From CAWJMD01 sp963843835 (lineage in GTDB: Bacteria; Actinomycetota; Actinomycetes; Actinomycetales; CAWJMD01): a stretch of 64,000 nt of DNA. Of the stretch, positions 40,816 through 49,956 are shown one piece after another. The translations under genes and the position numbers were made by a program. The notes below the pieces were generated by a model, which was not told where the DNA came from, did not search any database, and worked only from the letters and a program-made list of their open reading frames with translations. How positions within the stretch are numbered: the stretch's first letter is position 1; each line of letters opens with the position of its first letter. The DNA is taken from the NCBI GenBank assembly GCA_963843835.1, contig CAWJMD010000004.1:292890-356889 (forward strand), written 5' to 3'.

Positions 40816-42746
40816 CCCTCACCGAGCAGGCGCGGCGCAGAGGCGCCGGTCAGGCGCGCACGGGCACGCGCCAGACGACGGGCGGGCAACCCGCCCCGCG
40901 ACGTGGACAGCGGAAGGCCGAGGCCGGCGCGGCGGGCAGGAGCTCCGCCGGCCGTACCGCCGCGCCGCCGGTGCCGCCCAGGGTGCGCTCGGAGGGTCGA
41001 GGCCTGCGGATGAGCTCGCCGGACCGCCGCGCGCGCGGCCTGGTGCTGGTGATCATGGTCCTGGTCAGCCTGTTCGCCGCGCGGCTGGTCCAGATGCAGG
41101 GCCTCGACGCGACCGCGCTGGCCGAGGAGGCGCTCGGCAACCGCCTCGTCAAGGCTCCCCTGCTCGCCCACCGCGGTCAGATCAGCGACCGCGAGGGCGT
41201 CGCCCTCGCCAGCAGCGTGGAGCGCCGCAACATCACCGTCGACCAGACCCTGGTCGCCTCGTACCAGACCGCGGACGGCGGGCCCGGGGGTCTTGACGGC
41301 GCGGCGGCCGACATCGCCGCCGTCACCGGCAGCACGACAGCGGAGGTGCGCGCGGCCCTGGACGGCGACCGGCGTTTCGCCTACGTGGTCAAGGGAGTCA
41401 CGCCGCAGGTGTGGCGCGCCGTGCAGGACCTGCGCGTCCCGGGGGTCTACAGCGAGAAGACCAGCGCCCGCAGCTACCCCGCGGGCGCCGTGGCCGGCAA
41501 CCTCATCGGGTTCACCGGCGGTGACGAGGCCAAGGGCCTGGCCGGGCTCGAGATGAGCCTGGACGAGCAGCTGGCCGGCAAGGACGGCGAGCGCCACTAC
41601 GAGCGCGGCGGCGACGGGCAGATGATCCCGACCGGCGACATGGCCGAGGTCCCCGCGGTCGACGGCCGCGACGTGCGCCTGACCATCGACCGCGACCTGC
41701 AGTGGTACGCCCAGCAGGCGATCGCCGCCCAGGTCGCGGCCTCGGGAGCCCAGTGGGGCAACGTGTTCGCGATGGAGGTCGAGACCGGCAACATCCTGGC
41801 GCTGGCCGAGTCGCCGTCGGTGGACCCCAACAACCCGGGCGCCTCGAAGGCGGAGGACCGGGGCACGCGGGCGCTCTCCGACGTCATCGAGCCGGGCTCG
41901 ACGGCCAAGGTCATCACCGCCGCTGCAGCCATCGAGGAGGGCGTCGTCACCCCCGAGAGCCAGTTCGTGGTGCCGGACCGGTACACCACCAGCAACGGGC
42001 AGACGTTCAGGGACTCCCACCCGCACCCGAAGGAGAAGCTCACCTTCGCCGGGATCCTCGGCGAGTCGTCCAACACCGGCACGGTGATGGTCGGGCAGCA
42101 GCTCAGCCGCGAGACGCGGTACGAGTACCTGAAGCGCTTCGGCCTAGGCCAGCCCAGCGGGCTCGACTTCCCCGGCCAGACCAACGGGATCCTCGCCCCC
42201 GCCGACAGCTGGGACGGCCGCCAGCAGTTCACGGTCCTCTTCGGTCAGGGCGTCTCGGTGAACGCGCTCCAGTCGGCCCAGGTCTTCGCGACCATCGCCA
42301 ACGACGGCGTCCGCATGACCCCGCGGCTCGTCGACGCCGTCGAGGACGAGCACGGCACCATGGTGCCCACGCCCGCGTCCGAGGGCACCACCGTCGTCAG
42401 CCCCGAGACGGCGCAGCAGGTGCGCTCCATGCTCGAGGGCGCCGTCTCCGAGGGCACCGGTGGCAACGCCACCGTGCCCGGCTACCGGGTGGCCGGCAAG
42501 ACGGGGACGGCACAGGCACCGCTGGCGGGCGGCTACAGCGGGTACACGGGCTCGTTCATCGGCATGGCCCCTGCGGAGGACCCCAAGATCGTCATCGGCG
42601 TCACGCTGCAGCGCCCCACGAACGGCTACTACGGCGGAACCGTGGCGGCTCCCGTCTTCCGTGACGTCATGTCCTTCGCACTGCAGGACATGGCCATCCC
42701 GCCCTCGGGGCAGAAGGCCTCGCTGTACCCCCTCACGTACGAGTGA
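40812..42746 (+). CDS. ftsI: Septal penicillin-binding protein (transpeptidase FtsI/PBP3)
   Basis: A 644-aa class B PBP. A basic disordered N-terminus (~75 residues) precedes one membrane helix (LVLVIMVLVSLFAARLVQM). The dimerization domain spans ~100-270. The transpeptidase motifs are SxxK in IEPGSTAKVITA, SxN in GESSNTGTVMV and KTG in VAGKTGTAQAP. It cross-links septal peptidoglycan with FtsW. The ATG overlaps the ftsL stop and has GGAGGAGA upstream. A hairpin follows at 42756-42789 before murE. Confidence 0.95.
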   Translation: MTLTEQARRRGAGQARTGTRQTTGGQPAPRRGQRKAEAGAAGRSSAGRTAAPPVPPRVRSEGRGLRMSSPDRRARGLVLVIMVLVSLFAARLVQMQGLDATALAEEALGNRLVKAPLLAHRGQISDREGVALASSVERRNITVDQTLVASYQTADGGPGGLDGAAADIAAVTGSTTAEVRAALDGDRRFAYVVKGVTPQVWRAVQDLRVPGVYSEKTSARSYPAGAVAGNLIGFTGGDEAKGLAGLEMSLDEQLAGKDGERHYERGGDGQMIPTGDMAEVPAVDGRDVRLTIDRDLQWYAQQAIAAQVAASGAQWGNVFAMEVETGNILALAESPSVDPNNPGASKAEDRGTRALSDVIEPGSTAKVITAAAAIEEGVVTPESQFVVPDRYTTSNGQTFRDSHPHPKEKLTFAGILGESSNTGTVMVGQQLSRETRYEYLKRFGLGQPSGLDFPGQTNGILAPADSWDGRQQFTVLFGQGVSVNALQSAQVFATIANDGVRMTPRLVDAVEDEHGTMVPTPASEGTTVVSPETAQQVRSMLEGAVSEGTGGNATVPGYRVAGKTGTAQAPLAGGYSGYTGSFIGMAPAEDPKIVIGVTLQRPTNGYYGGTVAAPVFRDVMSFALQDMAIPPSGQKASLYPLTYE

Positions 42747-42755
42747 CCGGCCCGT

Positions 42756-42789
42756 GGACCCGCGGTGCGGGCGCCCGGACGCGGGGTCC
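42756..42789 (+). terminator. Hairpin between ftsI and murE
   Basis: GGACCCGCG (42756-42764) pairs with CGCGGGGTCC (42780-42789) with one bulged G, and the loop itself contains the palindrome GGGCGCCC. It begins ten bases past the ftsI stop and precedes the murE promoter, which suggests partial termination. Confidence 0.45.
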
Positions 42790-42810
42790 GGGGTGCTGCC
42801 GGCACGGCGG

Positions 42811-42816
42811 TAACCT
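42811..42816 (+). promoter_or_regulatory. -10 element of a leaderless promoter for murE
   Basis: TAACCT is followed by six bases and then the murE GTG at 42823, with no ribosome site. It would give a second transcription start within the division cluster. Confidence 0.55.
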
Positions 42817-42822
42817 CCCGAC

Positions 42823-44457
42823 GTGCCCGACCACCCCCTGGAGCAGCAGGCCTCGACACCCACGGACGACCCGGTGACGGGCGCGTTCCCGCGGCCCACC
42901 GCGGTGCCGGGCCAGGGCGGCGGCCGGACGGTCGCCAGGCTGGCCGCGCTACTGGGCGCCCGCACCGCCGACGACGCCCCCGCTGCTGACACGTCCGTGA
43001 CGGGGGCCACGCTCGACTCCCGCGCGGTACGCCCGGGCGACCTGTACGCCGCGCTGCCAGGGGCTCGCGTGCACGGCGCACGCTTCGCGGGCGACGCCGC
43101 CGCCGCCGGTGCCGCGGCCGTCCTCACCGACGAGGAGGGCGCGCACCTCTGCGAGGGTGTCGCCGTCCCTGTCCTGGTCGTGGCCGACCCGCGCGCGCTG
43201 CTCGGCGACGTGTCGTCCTGGGTCTACGGCGACCCGGCGTCCGACCTGCTGATGCTCGGTGTCACCGGGACCAACGGCAAGACCACCACCTGCTACCTGC
43301 TCGAGGCGGCCCTCCGGCACGCGGGCAGGACCACGGGCCTGATCGGGACGGTGGAGACGCGCTTCGCCGACAGCCGCGTACCCAGTCCCCGCACCACGCC
43401 CGAGTCGCCGGACCTGCACGGTCTGCTCGCGGCCATGCGCGAGGCCGGCGTCACGGCCTGCGCCATGGAGGTGTCGAGCCACGCGCTCGCGCTGCACCGT
43501 GTGGACGCCGTCCGCTACGACGTCGCGGGCTTCACCAACCTGTCCCAGGACCACCTCGACTTCCACCCCGACCTGGAGCACTACTTCGCCGCCAAGGCCT
43601 CCCTCTTCACGCCGGACCGCGCCCGTACCGCGGTGGTCTGCGTGGACGACCCGTGGGGCACCCGGCTCGCCGGGGAGGCGACGGTTCCGGTCGTCACCTT
43701 CCACACGCCCCTCGTGGCAGAGCACGGGGGATCGAGCGAGACCGACTGGGCAGCGGTCGATCTCACCCCGTCCCTCGACGGCGCCGGCACGGAGTTCACC
43801 CTGCAGCACCGCGACGGCCGTCGGATCGACCTGGTGAGCCCCCTCGCCGGGGACTTCAACGTCGCCAACACGTCGCTGGCGGCCCTCATGCTCATCGCCG
43901 CCGGCCTGGAGGAAGAGGGCATCAGGGACGGGCTGGCCCGCGGTGCCGAGGTGCCTGGTCGCATGCAGGTCGTCCGCTCCGACCGCGGCCCGCTGGCCGT
44001 CGTCGACTACGCCCACAGCCCCGACGCGGTGGCTGCGGCGCTGCGTGCGCTGCGTCGCACCGCGACGGGACGCCTGGTCGTCGTGCTCGGGGCCGGCGGG
44101 GACCGGGACCCCGGCAAGCGCGAGGCCATGGGGGTGGCCGCCGCGCACTGGGCGGACGTCGTCGTGGTCACCGACGACAATCCGCGCAGCGAGGACCCTG
44201 CGGCCATCCGCGCCCGGCTCGTGGCGGGGGCCCGCACCGTGGCGCCCGGCCGCGGTGCCGAGGTGCTCGAGGTCGCCGACCGCGGCGAGGCCATCCGGGT
44301 CGCGGTCGAGCGGGCCGCCGGGGACGGCGACGCCGTGCTCGTGGCCGGCAAGGGCCACGAGCAGGGGCAGGAGGTGGCAGGGACGATCCACCCCTTCGAC
44401 GACCGCGACGTGCTCGCCGCCGCCCTCGCGGCGCGACCTGCCGTGGGGGCGTCGTGA
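42823..44457 (+). CDS. murE: UDP-N-acetylmuramoyl-dipeptide--diamino acid ligase
   Basis: A 544-aa Mur ligase adding the third amino acid of the stem peptide. The ATP motif is MLGVTGTNGKTTTCYLLE; LVSPLAGDFNVANTS and VVDYAHSPDAV are central and C-terminal markers. The specificity loop reads DDNPRSEDP (Asp452 to Arg455). DNPR is associated with meso-diaminopimelate, although related Micrococcales often use Lys or Orn, so the amino acid remains uncertain. The first ~35 residues are an unstructured extension. The stop overlaps murF (GTGA). Confidence 0.94.
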   Translation: MPDHPLEQQASTPTDDPVTGAFPRPTAVPGQGGGRTVARLAALLGARTADDAPAADTSVTGATLDSRAVRPGDLYAALPGARVHGARFAGDAAAAGAAAVLTDEEGAHLCEGVAVPVLVVADPRALLGDVSSWVYGDPASDLLMLGVTGTNGKTTTCYLLEAALRHAGRTTGLIGTVETRFADSRVPSPRTTPESPDLHGLLAAMREAGVTACAMEVSSHALALHRVDAVRYDVAGFTNLSQDHLDFHPDLEHYFAAKASLFTPDRARTAVVCVDDPWGTRLAGEATVPVVTFHTPLVAEHGGSSETDWAAVDLTPSLDGAGTEFTLQHRDGRRIDLVSPLAGDFNVANTSLAALMLIAAGLEEEGIRDGLARGAEVPGRMQVVRSDRGPLAVVDYAHSPDAVAAALRALRRTATGRLVVVLGAGGDRDPGKREAMGVAAAHWADVVVVTDDNPRSEDPAAIRARLVAGARTVAPGRGAEVLEVADRGEAIRVAVERAAGDGDAVLVAGKGHEQGQEVAGTIHPFDDRDVLAAALAARPAVGAS

Positions 44458-46004
44458 TCCCCTTCCGCCTCGACCAGGTGGTCGCTGCCACGCGCGGCAG
44501 CCTGGTCACCGGTGGCCCCGCGGACCTCGTCGTCGACGGGCCGGTCGTGACCGACTCCCGCCTCTGCGGCCCCGGCGGCCTCTACGTGGCCCGGCGCGGC
44601 GAGCAGGCCGACGGCCACGACTACGTCGCCGCCGCCCGGCAGGCAGGTGCCGTCGCCGCCCTGGTCGAGCGGGCCGTCGACGACCCGCTGCCGCAGGTCC
44701 TGGTCGGCGACGCCCAGGAGGCGTTCGGACGGCTGGCGCGGGCGACCGTCGACGCGGCGGGTGAGGCACTGACCGTGGTCGCGGTGACCGGCTCCTCCGG
44801 CAAGACCAGCACCAAGGACCTCCTGGCCACCCTCCTCGCCGGTCTCGGACCGACCGTGGCAGCCGAGCAGTCGTTCAACTCCGAGATCGGCGTCCCGCTC
44901 ACGGTGTGCCGGATCGACGAGGACACGCGGTACCTGGTGGCCGAGATGGGAGCCCGGGGAGCGGGCCACCTGTCCTACCTGACCTCGATCGCCCCGCCCG
45001 CGGTGTCGGTGGTGCTGAACGTCGGGCACGCGCACGCGAGCGAGTTCGGCTCGCTCGAGGGGGTGGCCACGGCGAAGGCGGAGCTCGTCCAGGCCCTCGG
45101 TCCCGAGGGCGTGGCGGTGCTCAACCTGGACGACCCGCGCGTCGCGGCGATGGCCGCCGCGGCCCCGGGCCTCGTGCTGTTCACGAGCGCGGCGGGCGCG
45201 CCCGAGGCGGCCGTGAGGGCCGAGGACGTCCGGCTCGACGAGCAGGGCCGGCCCTCCTTCCGCCTGGTCAGCTCCGTCGCCGGGGCCGAGGGGTCCGCCG
45301 CCGTCCGGCTCGCGTTGCACGGAGAGCACCACGTGTCGAACGCGCTCTCCGCGGCAGCGGTCGCCCTGCGGCTCGGCCTGCTGCCGGAGCGCGTCGCCGA
45401 CCTCCTCTCGACGGCCGTCGCGGCCAGCCGCTGGCGGATGGAGGTGACCCACCGGTCCGACGGGGTGACCGTCGTCAACGACGCCTACAACGCCAACCCC
45501 GACTCGGTGCGGGCCGCGCTGAAGGCCCTCGCCTCGATGGGGCAGGGACGCCGGACGTGGGCGGTCCTGGGAGAGATGCTCGAGCTCGGCGACGAGTCCG
45601 CGAGCCTGCACGACGAGATCGGGCGGCTGGCGGTCCGCCTCGACATCTCCCAGCTCGTCGTCGTCGGCGACGGGGCGAGGCCGATGCACACCGGTGCGGT
45701 GATGGAGGGCTCCTGGGGTGGTGAGTCGGTGTGGGTGCCGGATACCGAGGCCGCGTACGAGCTGCTGGCCGAGCGGCTGGAGCCCGGCGACGTGGCGCTC
45801 TTCAAGTCCTCTCGGGACAGCGGGCTGCGGTGGCTGGGGGACCGTGTGGCCGCTGACACGCCGGAGGCCGCGGCGCAGGGTTCCGCAGACAGCGGCGACG
45901 GGGCTGACACCCTGGGGTCCGTGAACGCGCAACGGCCAGGCTGCCCGGAACCCTCGGCTCCCTCCGGGCCCCCCGAGGACGACGGGCGGGGGGCCGCGCG
46001 ATGA
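44454..46004 (+). CDS. murF: UDP-N-acetylmuramoyl-tripeptide--D-alanyl-D-alanine ligase
   Basis: A 516-aa ligase that adds D-Ala-D-Ala. ATP motif VVAVTGSSGKTSTKDLLA, then the FNSEIGVPLTV segment typical of MurF, VLNVGHAHASEFGS and NDAYNANPDS. The final ~55 residues are a low-complexity Ala/Gly/Pro extension beyond the normal end. GTG 44454 overlaps murE. Its stop overlaps the ATG of a ten-codon ORF at 46001 that leads directly into mraY. Confidence 0.94.
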   Translation: MIPFRLDQVVAATRGSLVTGGPADLVVDGPVVTDSRLCGPGGLYVARRGEQADGHDYVAAARQAGAVAALVERAVDDPLPQVLVGDAQEAFGRLARATVDAAGEALTVVAVTGSSGKTSTKDLLATLLAGLGPTVAAEQSFNSEIGVPLTVCRIDEDTRYLVAEMGARGAGHLSYLTSIAPPAVSVVLNVGHAHASEFGSLEGVATAKAELVQALGPEGVAVLNLDDPRVAAMAAAAPGLVLFTSAAGAPEAAVRAEDVRLDEQGRPSFRLVSSVAGAEGSAAVRLALHGEHHVSNALSAAAVALRLGLLPERVADLLSTAVAASRWRMEVTHRSDGVTVVNDAYNANPDSVRAALKALASMGQGRRTWAVLGEMLELGDESASLHDEIGRLAVRLDISQLVVVGDGARPMHTGAVMEGSWGGESVWVPDTEAAYELLAERLEPGDVALFKSSRDSGLRWLGDRVAADTPEAAAQGSADSGDGADTLGSVNAQRPGCPEPSAPSGPPEDDGRGAAR

Positions 46005-46033
46005 GCGTCGTGGCGCCGGTGGCACGCCGATGA
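46001..46033 (+). CDS. Ten-codon bridging ORF between murF and mraY
   Basis: ATG 46001 overlaps the murF stop (ATGA at 46001-46004) and reads MSVVAPVARR to TGA 46031-46033, which in turn overlaps the mraY ATG (ATGA at 46030-46033). mraY has no clear ribosome site of its own, so ribosomes finishing murF could translate this mini-ORF and re-initiate at mraY. It may serve only for coupling. Confidence 0.45.
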   Translation: MSVVAPVARR

Positions 46034-47115
46034 GAACGGTCCTGGTCGCGGCTGCGCTGTCGCTCGTCTTCTCCCTCTTCGGCACACCCTTGTTCATCCG
46101 GTTCCTGGTCAAACGCGGCTACGGCCAGTTCATCCGGGACGACGGGCCGACCACCCACCACACCAAGCGGGGCACGCCCACGATGGGCGGAGCCGTCATC
46201 ATCGGGTCGAGCCTCGCCGCGTACGGCCTCGCGCACGTGCTGACCACCACCCCGGTGACCGTCTCGGCGCTGCTGGTCCTCTTCCTGATGACGGGGCTGG
46301 GACTGGTCGGCTTCCTCGACGACTTCACCAAGATCTCGCGGCAACGCAGCCTCGGCCTGCGCAGCCTGCCCAAGCTCCTCGCCCAGTCGGTGGTCGCCGC
46401 GGTCTTCGCCGTGCTGGCGCTGATGTTCCCGAACGAGGGCTACCGCACGCCGGCCTCGACGGCCATCTCGGCGATCCGGGACACCAACCTGAACTTCGCC
46501 TTCGCCGGCGCGGCGCTCGGGCTGCTGCTCTTCGTCATCTGGGCCCAGCTGATGATCGCGGCGACGAGCAACGGCGTGAACCTCACCGACGGTCTGGACG
46601 GGCTGGCCACCGGCGCGTCCACGATGGTCGCGGGGGCCTACGTACTCGTCGGCATCTGGCAGTCGAACCAGTCGTGCCAGAACGTGGCCCAGGCCGGTCC
46701 CCAGTGCTACGAGGTGCGCGACCCACGCGACCTGGCCGTGGTCGCGGCGGCCGTGATGGGCTCGTGCTTCGGCTTCCTGTGGTGGAACGCCTCGCCGGCG
46801 AAGATCTTCATGGGTGACACGGGGTCCCTGGCGCTCGGCGGGGTGCTCGCCGGTCTGGCGATCACGACGCGCACCGAGCTGCTCCTCATCGTGATGGGCG
46901 GGCTCTTCGTGCTGATCACCCTCTCGGTGATCATCCAGGTCACGTCGTTCAAGCTCACGCGACGCCGCGTGTTCAGGATGACACCGCTGCAGCACCACTT
47001 CGAGCTCGCCGGGTGGGCCGAGGTCACGATCGTGATCCGGTTCTGGATCATCGCCGGCCTCTTCGTCGCGCTCGGCCTCGGTCTCTTCTACGCCGAGTGG
47101 GTCGTCGCCCTGTGA
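46030..47115 (+). CDS. mraY: Phospho-N-acetylmuramoyl-pentapeptide-transferase
   Basis: A 361-aa enzyme with about ten membrane helices that attaches phospho-MurNAc-pentapeptide to undecaprenyl phosphate, making lipid I. Hallmarks are GTPTMGGAVII, the aspartate pair in GFLDDFTKISRQRSLGL, NLTDGLDGLATG, and the cytosolic PLQHHFEL loop. ATG 46030 is reached through the bridging mini-ORF. The stop overlaps murD (GTGA). Confidence 0.96.
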   Translation: MRTVLVAAALSLVFSLFGTPLFIRFLVKRGYGQFIRDDGPTTHHTKRGTPTMGGAVIIGSSLAAYGLAHVLTTTPVTVSALLVLFLMTGLGLVGFLDDFTKISRQRSLGLRSLPKLLAQSVVAAVFAVLALMFPNEGYRTPASTAISAIRDTNLNFAFAGAALGLLLFVIWAQLMIAATSNGVNLTDGLDGLATGASTMVAGAYVLVGIWQSNQSCQNVAQAGPQCYEVRDPRDLAVVAAAVMGSCFGFLWWNASPAKIFMGDTGSLALGGVLAGLAITTRTELLLIVMGGLFVLITLSVIIQVTSFKLTRRRVFRMTPLQHHFELAGWAEVTIVIRFWIIAGLFVALGLGLFYAEWVVAL

Positions 47116-48674
47116 CCGGGGCGCACGGCAGCCCAGCTCGGACGGCGGACCTCACGCACGCCGGCGCGCACTGGGCCGGCCTGCGGGTGGTGGTCGCCGG
47201 GCTTGGCCTGTCGGGGTTCGCCGCGGCGGACGCGCTGCTCCAGCGCGGCGCCAGGGTCGTCGTGGTCGATGCGCGCGACCCGGGCGACCCGGCCCACGGG
47301 CCGGCCCTGCGACGCGACCGCGAGCTCGTCGACGTACTGGGTGGGCGCACGCTCCTCGGCCCGGAGAGCGCCTCGACGCTGCCCACGGTCGACGGCGGAC
47401 GTCCTGACCTGGTCGTCACCTCGCCGGGCTGGCGCCCCGACGCGCCCCTGCTGGTGGAGGCCGCCGCCGCAGGCGTGCCGGTGTGGGGCGAGGTCGAGCT
47501 GGCCTGGCGCCTCCGGCCCGCCGTCGGAGCGGCGCCCTGGTTGACGCTCACCGGCACCAACGGGAAGACCACCACGGTGCGGATGCTCGAGGCGATGCTG
47601 ACCGCGGCGGGCCTGCGGGCAGCCGCGGTCGGCAACGTCGGCACACCGCTGCTCCACGCCATCGTCGACCCCGAGCCGTACGACGTGCTCGCCGTCGAGC
47701 TGTCGAGCTTCCAGCTGCACTGGTCGCACTCGATCGGACCGCGGGCCTCCGCCTGCCTGAACCTGGCCCCCGACCACGTCGACTGGCACGGCTCGACGGA
47801 CGCCTACGCGGCTGCCAAGGGCAAGGTCTACGAGCGGACGGAGGTCGCGTGCGTCTACAACGTCGACGACCCCGCCACTGAGCGGATGGTCGAGGCTGCC
47901 GACGTCGTGGACGGGTGCCGCGCGGTCGGTTTCACCCTCGGGGTGCCCGCCCGCTCGATGCTCGGGGTCGTCGACGACGTGCTGTGCGACCGCGCGTTCA
48001 CCGAGCACCGGTCGTCGAGCGCGCTCGAGCTGGGGACGCTGGCGGACCTCGAGCAGGCGGGGGGCGGTGTGGTGGCGGCGCACACGGTCGCGAACGCCCT
48101 GGCGGCGGCGGCACTCGCCCGCGCCCACGGGGTCCCTCCGTCCGCCGTCCGTGACGGACTGCGCGGCGTGGTGCCGGAGCCCCACCGCATCTCGATGGTC
48201 GCGCGTGCGGGTGGTGTCGCGTGGGTCGACGACTCGAAGGCGACCAACCCCCACGCGGCCGCCGCGTCGCTGAGGGCGTTCGAGTCCGTCGTGTGGGTCG
48301 CCGGTGGCCTGCCGAAGGGTGCCGACTTCAGCGTGCTCGTCCGCGAGAACGCGGGTCGTCTGCGCGCGGCGGTGCTGATCGGGGTCGACCGTGGCCCGCT
48401 GCGGGAGGCACTGGCGCGACACGCACCGGATGTCCGCGTCGTCGAGGTGGACGCCGTCGAGACTGGTGGCATGCCACTGGCCGAGTTCGTCATGCGCCGG
48501 GCCGTCACCGCGGCCGCCGACCTGGCGCGCCCCGGTGACACGGTGCTGCTTGCCCCCGCCAGCGCCTCCATGGACCAGTTCACGACCTACGGCCACCGGG
48601 GCGACGTCTTCGCCACCGCGGTCCGGGCCCTGGTCGCCGACGGCGCCGACAGCGCTGACAGGGAGGACGGCTGA
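47112..48674 (+). CDS. murD: UDP-N-acetylmuramoylalanine--D-glutamate ligase
   Basis: A 520-aa Mur ligase adding D-Glu. The N-terminal UDP-binding part begins VVVAGLGLSGFAAADALL; ATP motif LTLTGTNGKTTTVRMLEA; LAVELSSFQLHWS and NLAPDHVDWHGS are MurD markers; WVDDSKATNPHAAAASL and LLAPASASMDQF lie in the C-terminal domain. It is somewhat longer than E. coli MurD because of short insertions. GTG 47112 overlaps the mraY stop. Confidence 0.95.
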   Translation: MTGAHGSPARTADLTHAGAHWAGLRVVVAGLGLSGFAAADALLQRGARVVVVDARDPGDPAHGPALRRDRELVDVLGGRTLLGPESASTLPTVDGGRPDLVVTSPGWRPDAPLLVEAAAAGVPVWGEVELAWRLRPAVGAAPWLTLTGTNGKTTTVRMLEAMLTAAGLRAAAVGNVGTPLLHAIVDPEPYDVLAVELSSFQLHWSHSIGPRASACLNLAPDHVDWHGSTDAYAAAKGKVYERTEVACVYNVDDPATERMVEAADVVDGCRAVGFTLGVPARSMLGVVDDVLCDRAFTEHRSSSALELGTLADLEQAGGGVVAAHTVANALAAAALARAHGVPPSAVRDGLRGVVPEPHRISMVARAGGVAWVDDSKATNPHAAAASLRAFESVVWVAGGLPKGADFSVLVRENAGRLRAAVLIGVDRGPLREALARHAPDVRVVEVDAVETGGMPLAEFVMRRAVTAAADLARPGDTVLLAPASASMDQFTTYGHRGDVFATAVRALVADGADSADREDG

Positions 48675-48675
48675 G

Positions 48676-49956
48676 GTGGCCACGCTCACGCCGGGCACGA
48701 CCCGGTCCGGGCGCCAGGAGGGGCTGACAGCGGGCATCGGCCGCCGCGTGACCGAGCGTCTGGCCGTGTGGGAGACGCCCACCACCAGCTACTACCTCCT
48801 GCTCGGCGCCACGCTCGTGCTCGTGGTGATCGGGCTGGTGATGGTGCTGTCGAGCTCCAGCGTCGACTCGATCGCCGCAGGTGGTTCGCCCTTCGCGGTC
48901 TTCGGCAAGCAGGCGCTGTACGCGGCGGTCGGCGTTCCGCTGATGCTGGGCCTGGCGCGGGTCCCCGTGCCCGTGTGGAAGCGGCTGGCGTGGCCCCTCG
49001 TGATGCTGTCGCTGGGGGCGCAGCTGCTCGTCTTCACGCCCCTGGGCTTCGGGGCCAACGGCAACCTCAACTGGATCGGGGTCGGGCCCTTCACGGCGCA
49101 GCCCTCCGAGGCGGCCAAGCTCGCCCTCGTGGTGTGGTGCGCGTCGATCCTGGCTGCGAAGTCGTCCCTGCTGCACCGGTGGCAGCATGCGATCGTGCCG
49201 ATCGGCCCGGTGGCCGGCCTCGTCCTGGCGCTGGTGCTGGCCGGACGCGACCTCGGGACGGCCCTGGTCATCATGATGCTCGTCGGCGTCATGCTCTTCG
49301 TCGCGGGTGTCTCCGGGCGCCTGTTCGCGCTGGCGCTCGTCGCCGGCGCGGCGCTGGCCGGCCTCCTGGTCCTGTCCAGCAAGAACCGCATGGCCCGGGT
49401 GGAGACCTGGGTCGGCGGCGCCGAGTGCGACCAGCTGGGTGCCTGCTGGCAGTCGACGCACGGCACCTGGGCCCTCGCCTCGGGCGGCTGGTGGGGCCTG
49501 GGGCTGGGGGCGAGCCGCGAGAAGTGGTCGTGGCTGCCGGAGGCTCACAACGACTTCATCTACGCCATCATCGGCGAGGAGCTGGGCCTGCCCGGCACCC
49601 TGACGATCCTCGCCCTGTTCGCGGTGGTCGCCGTCGCCGGGCTGCGGGTGATCCTGCGCACCGACGACCTCTTCGTGAAGGTCGCCACCTCCGGGGTGCT
49701 CGCCTGGGTGATCGGCCAGGCCCTCGTCAACGTCGCCGTCGTGCTCGGGCTGCTCCCCGTGATCGGCGTGCCCCTCCCACTGGTGTCCAGCGGGGGATCC
49801 GCCCTGCTGACCACCCTCGCTGCACTCGGCATGGTGCTGTCTTTCGCCCGGTGCGAACCCGGTGCGCGCGACGCCCTCGCGGCCCGTGCCGGGGTGGTCC
49901 GCCGTTCGCTGGCGGTCGTCGGCTCGCGCGGTGCAGCCGGACGGCAGAGGCTGTGA
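48676..49956 (+). CDS. ftsW: Septal peptidoglycan glycosyltransferase FtsW
   Basis: A 426-aa SEDS protein with about ten membrane helices that polymerises lipid II at the septum with FtsI. Markers include NWIGVGPFTAQPSEAAKLALV, LAGRDLGTALV, PEAHNDFIYAIIGEELGLPG with its external catalytic-loop acids, and VPLPLVSSGGSALLT. GTG 48676 comes one base after the murD stop and has GGGAGGAC upstream. The stop overlaps murG (GTGA). RodA is excluded by genomic context. Confidence 0.95.
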   Translation: MATLTPGTTRSGRQEGLTAGIGRRVTERLAVWETPTTSYYLLLGATLVLVVIGLVMVLSSSSVDSIAAGGSPFAVFGKQALYAAVGVPLMLGLARVPVPVWKRLAWPLVMLSLGAQLLVFTPLGFGANGNLNWIGVGPFTAQPSEAAKLALVVWCASILAAKSSLLHRWQHAIVPIGPVAGLVLALVLAGRDLGTALVIMMLVGVMLFVAGVSGRLFALALVAGAALAGLLVLSSKNRMARVETWVGGAECDQLGACWQSTHGTWALASGGWWGLGLGASREKWSWLPEAHNDFIYAIIGEELGLPGTLTILALFAVVAVAGLRVILRTDDLFVKVATSGVLAWVIGQALVNVAVVLGLLPVIGVPLPLVSSGGSALLTTLAALGMVLSFARCEPGARDALAARAGVVRRSLAVVGSRGAAGRQRL

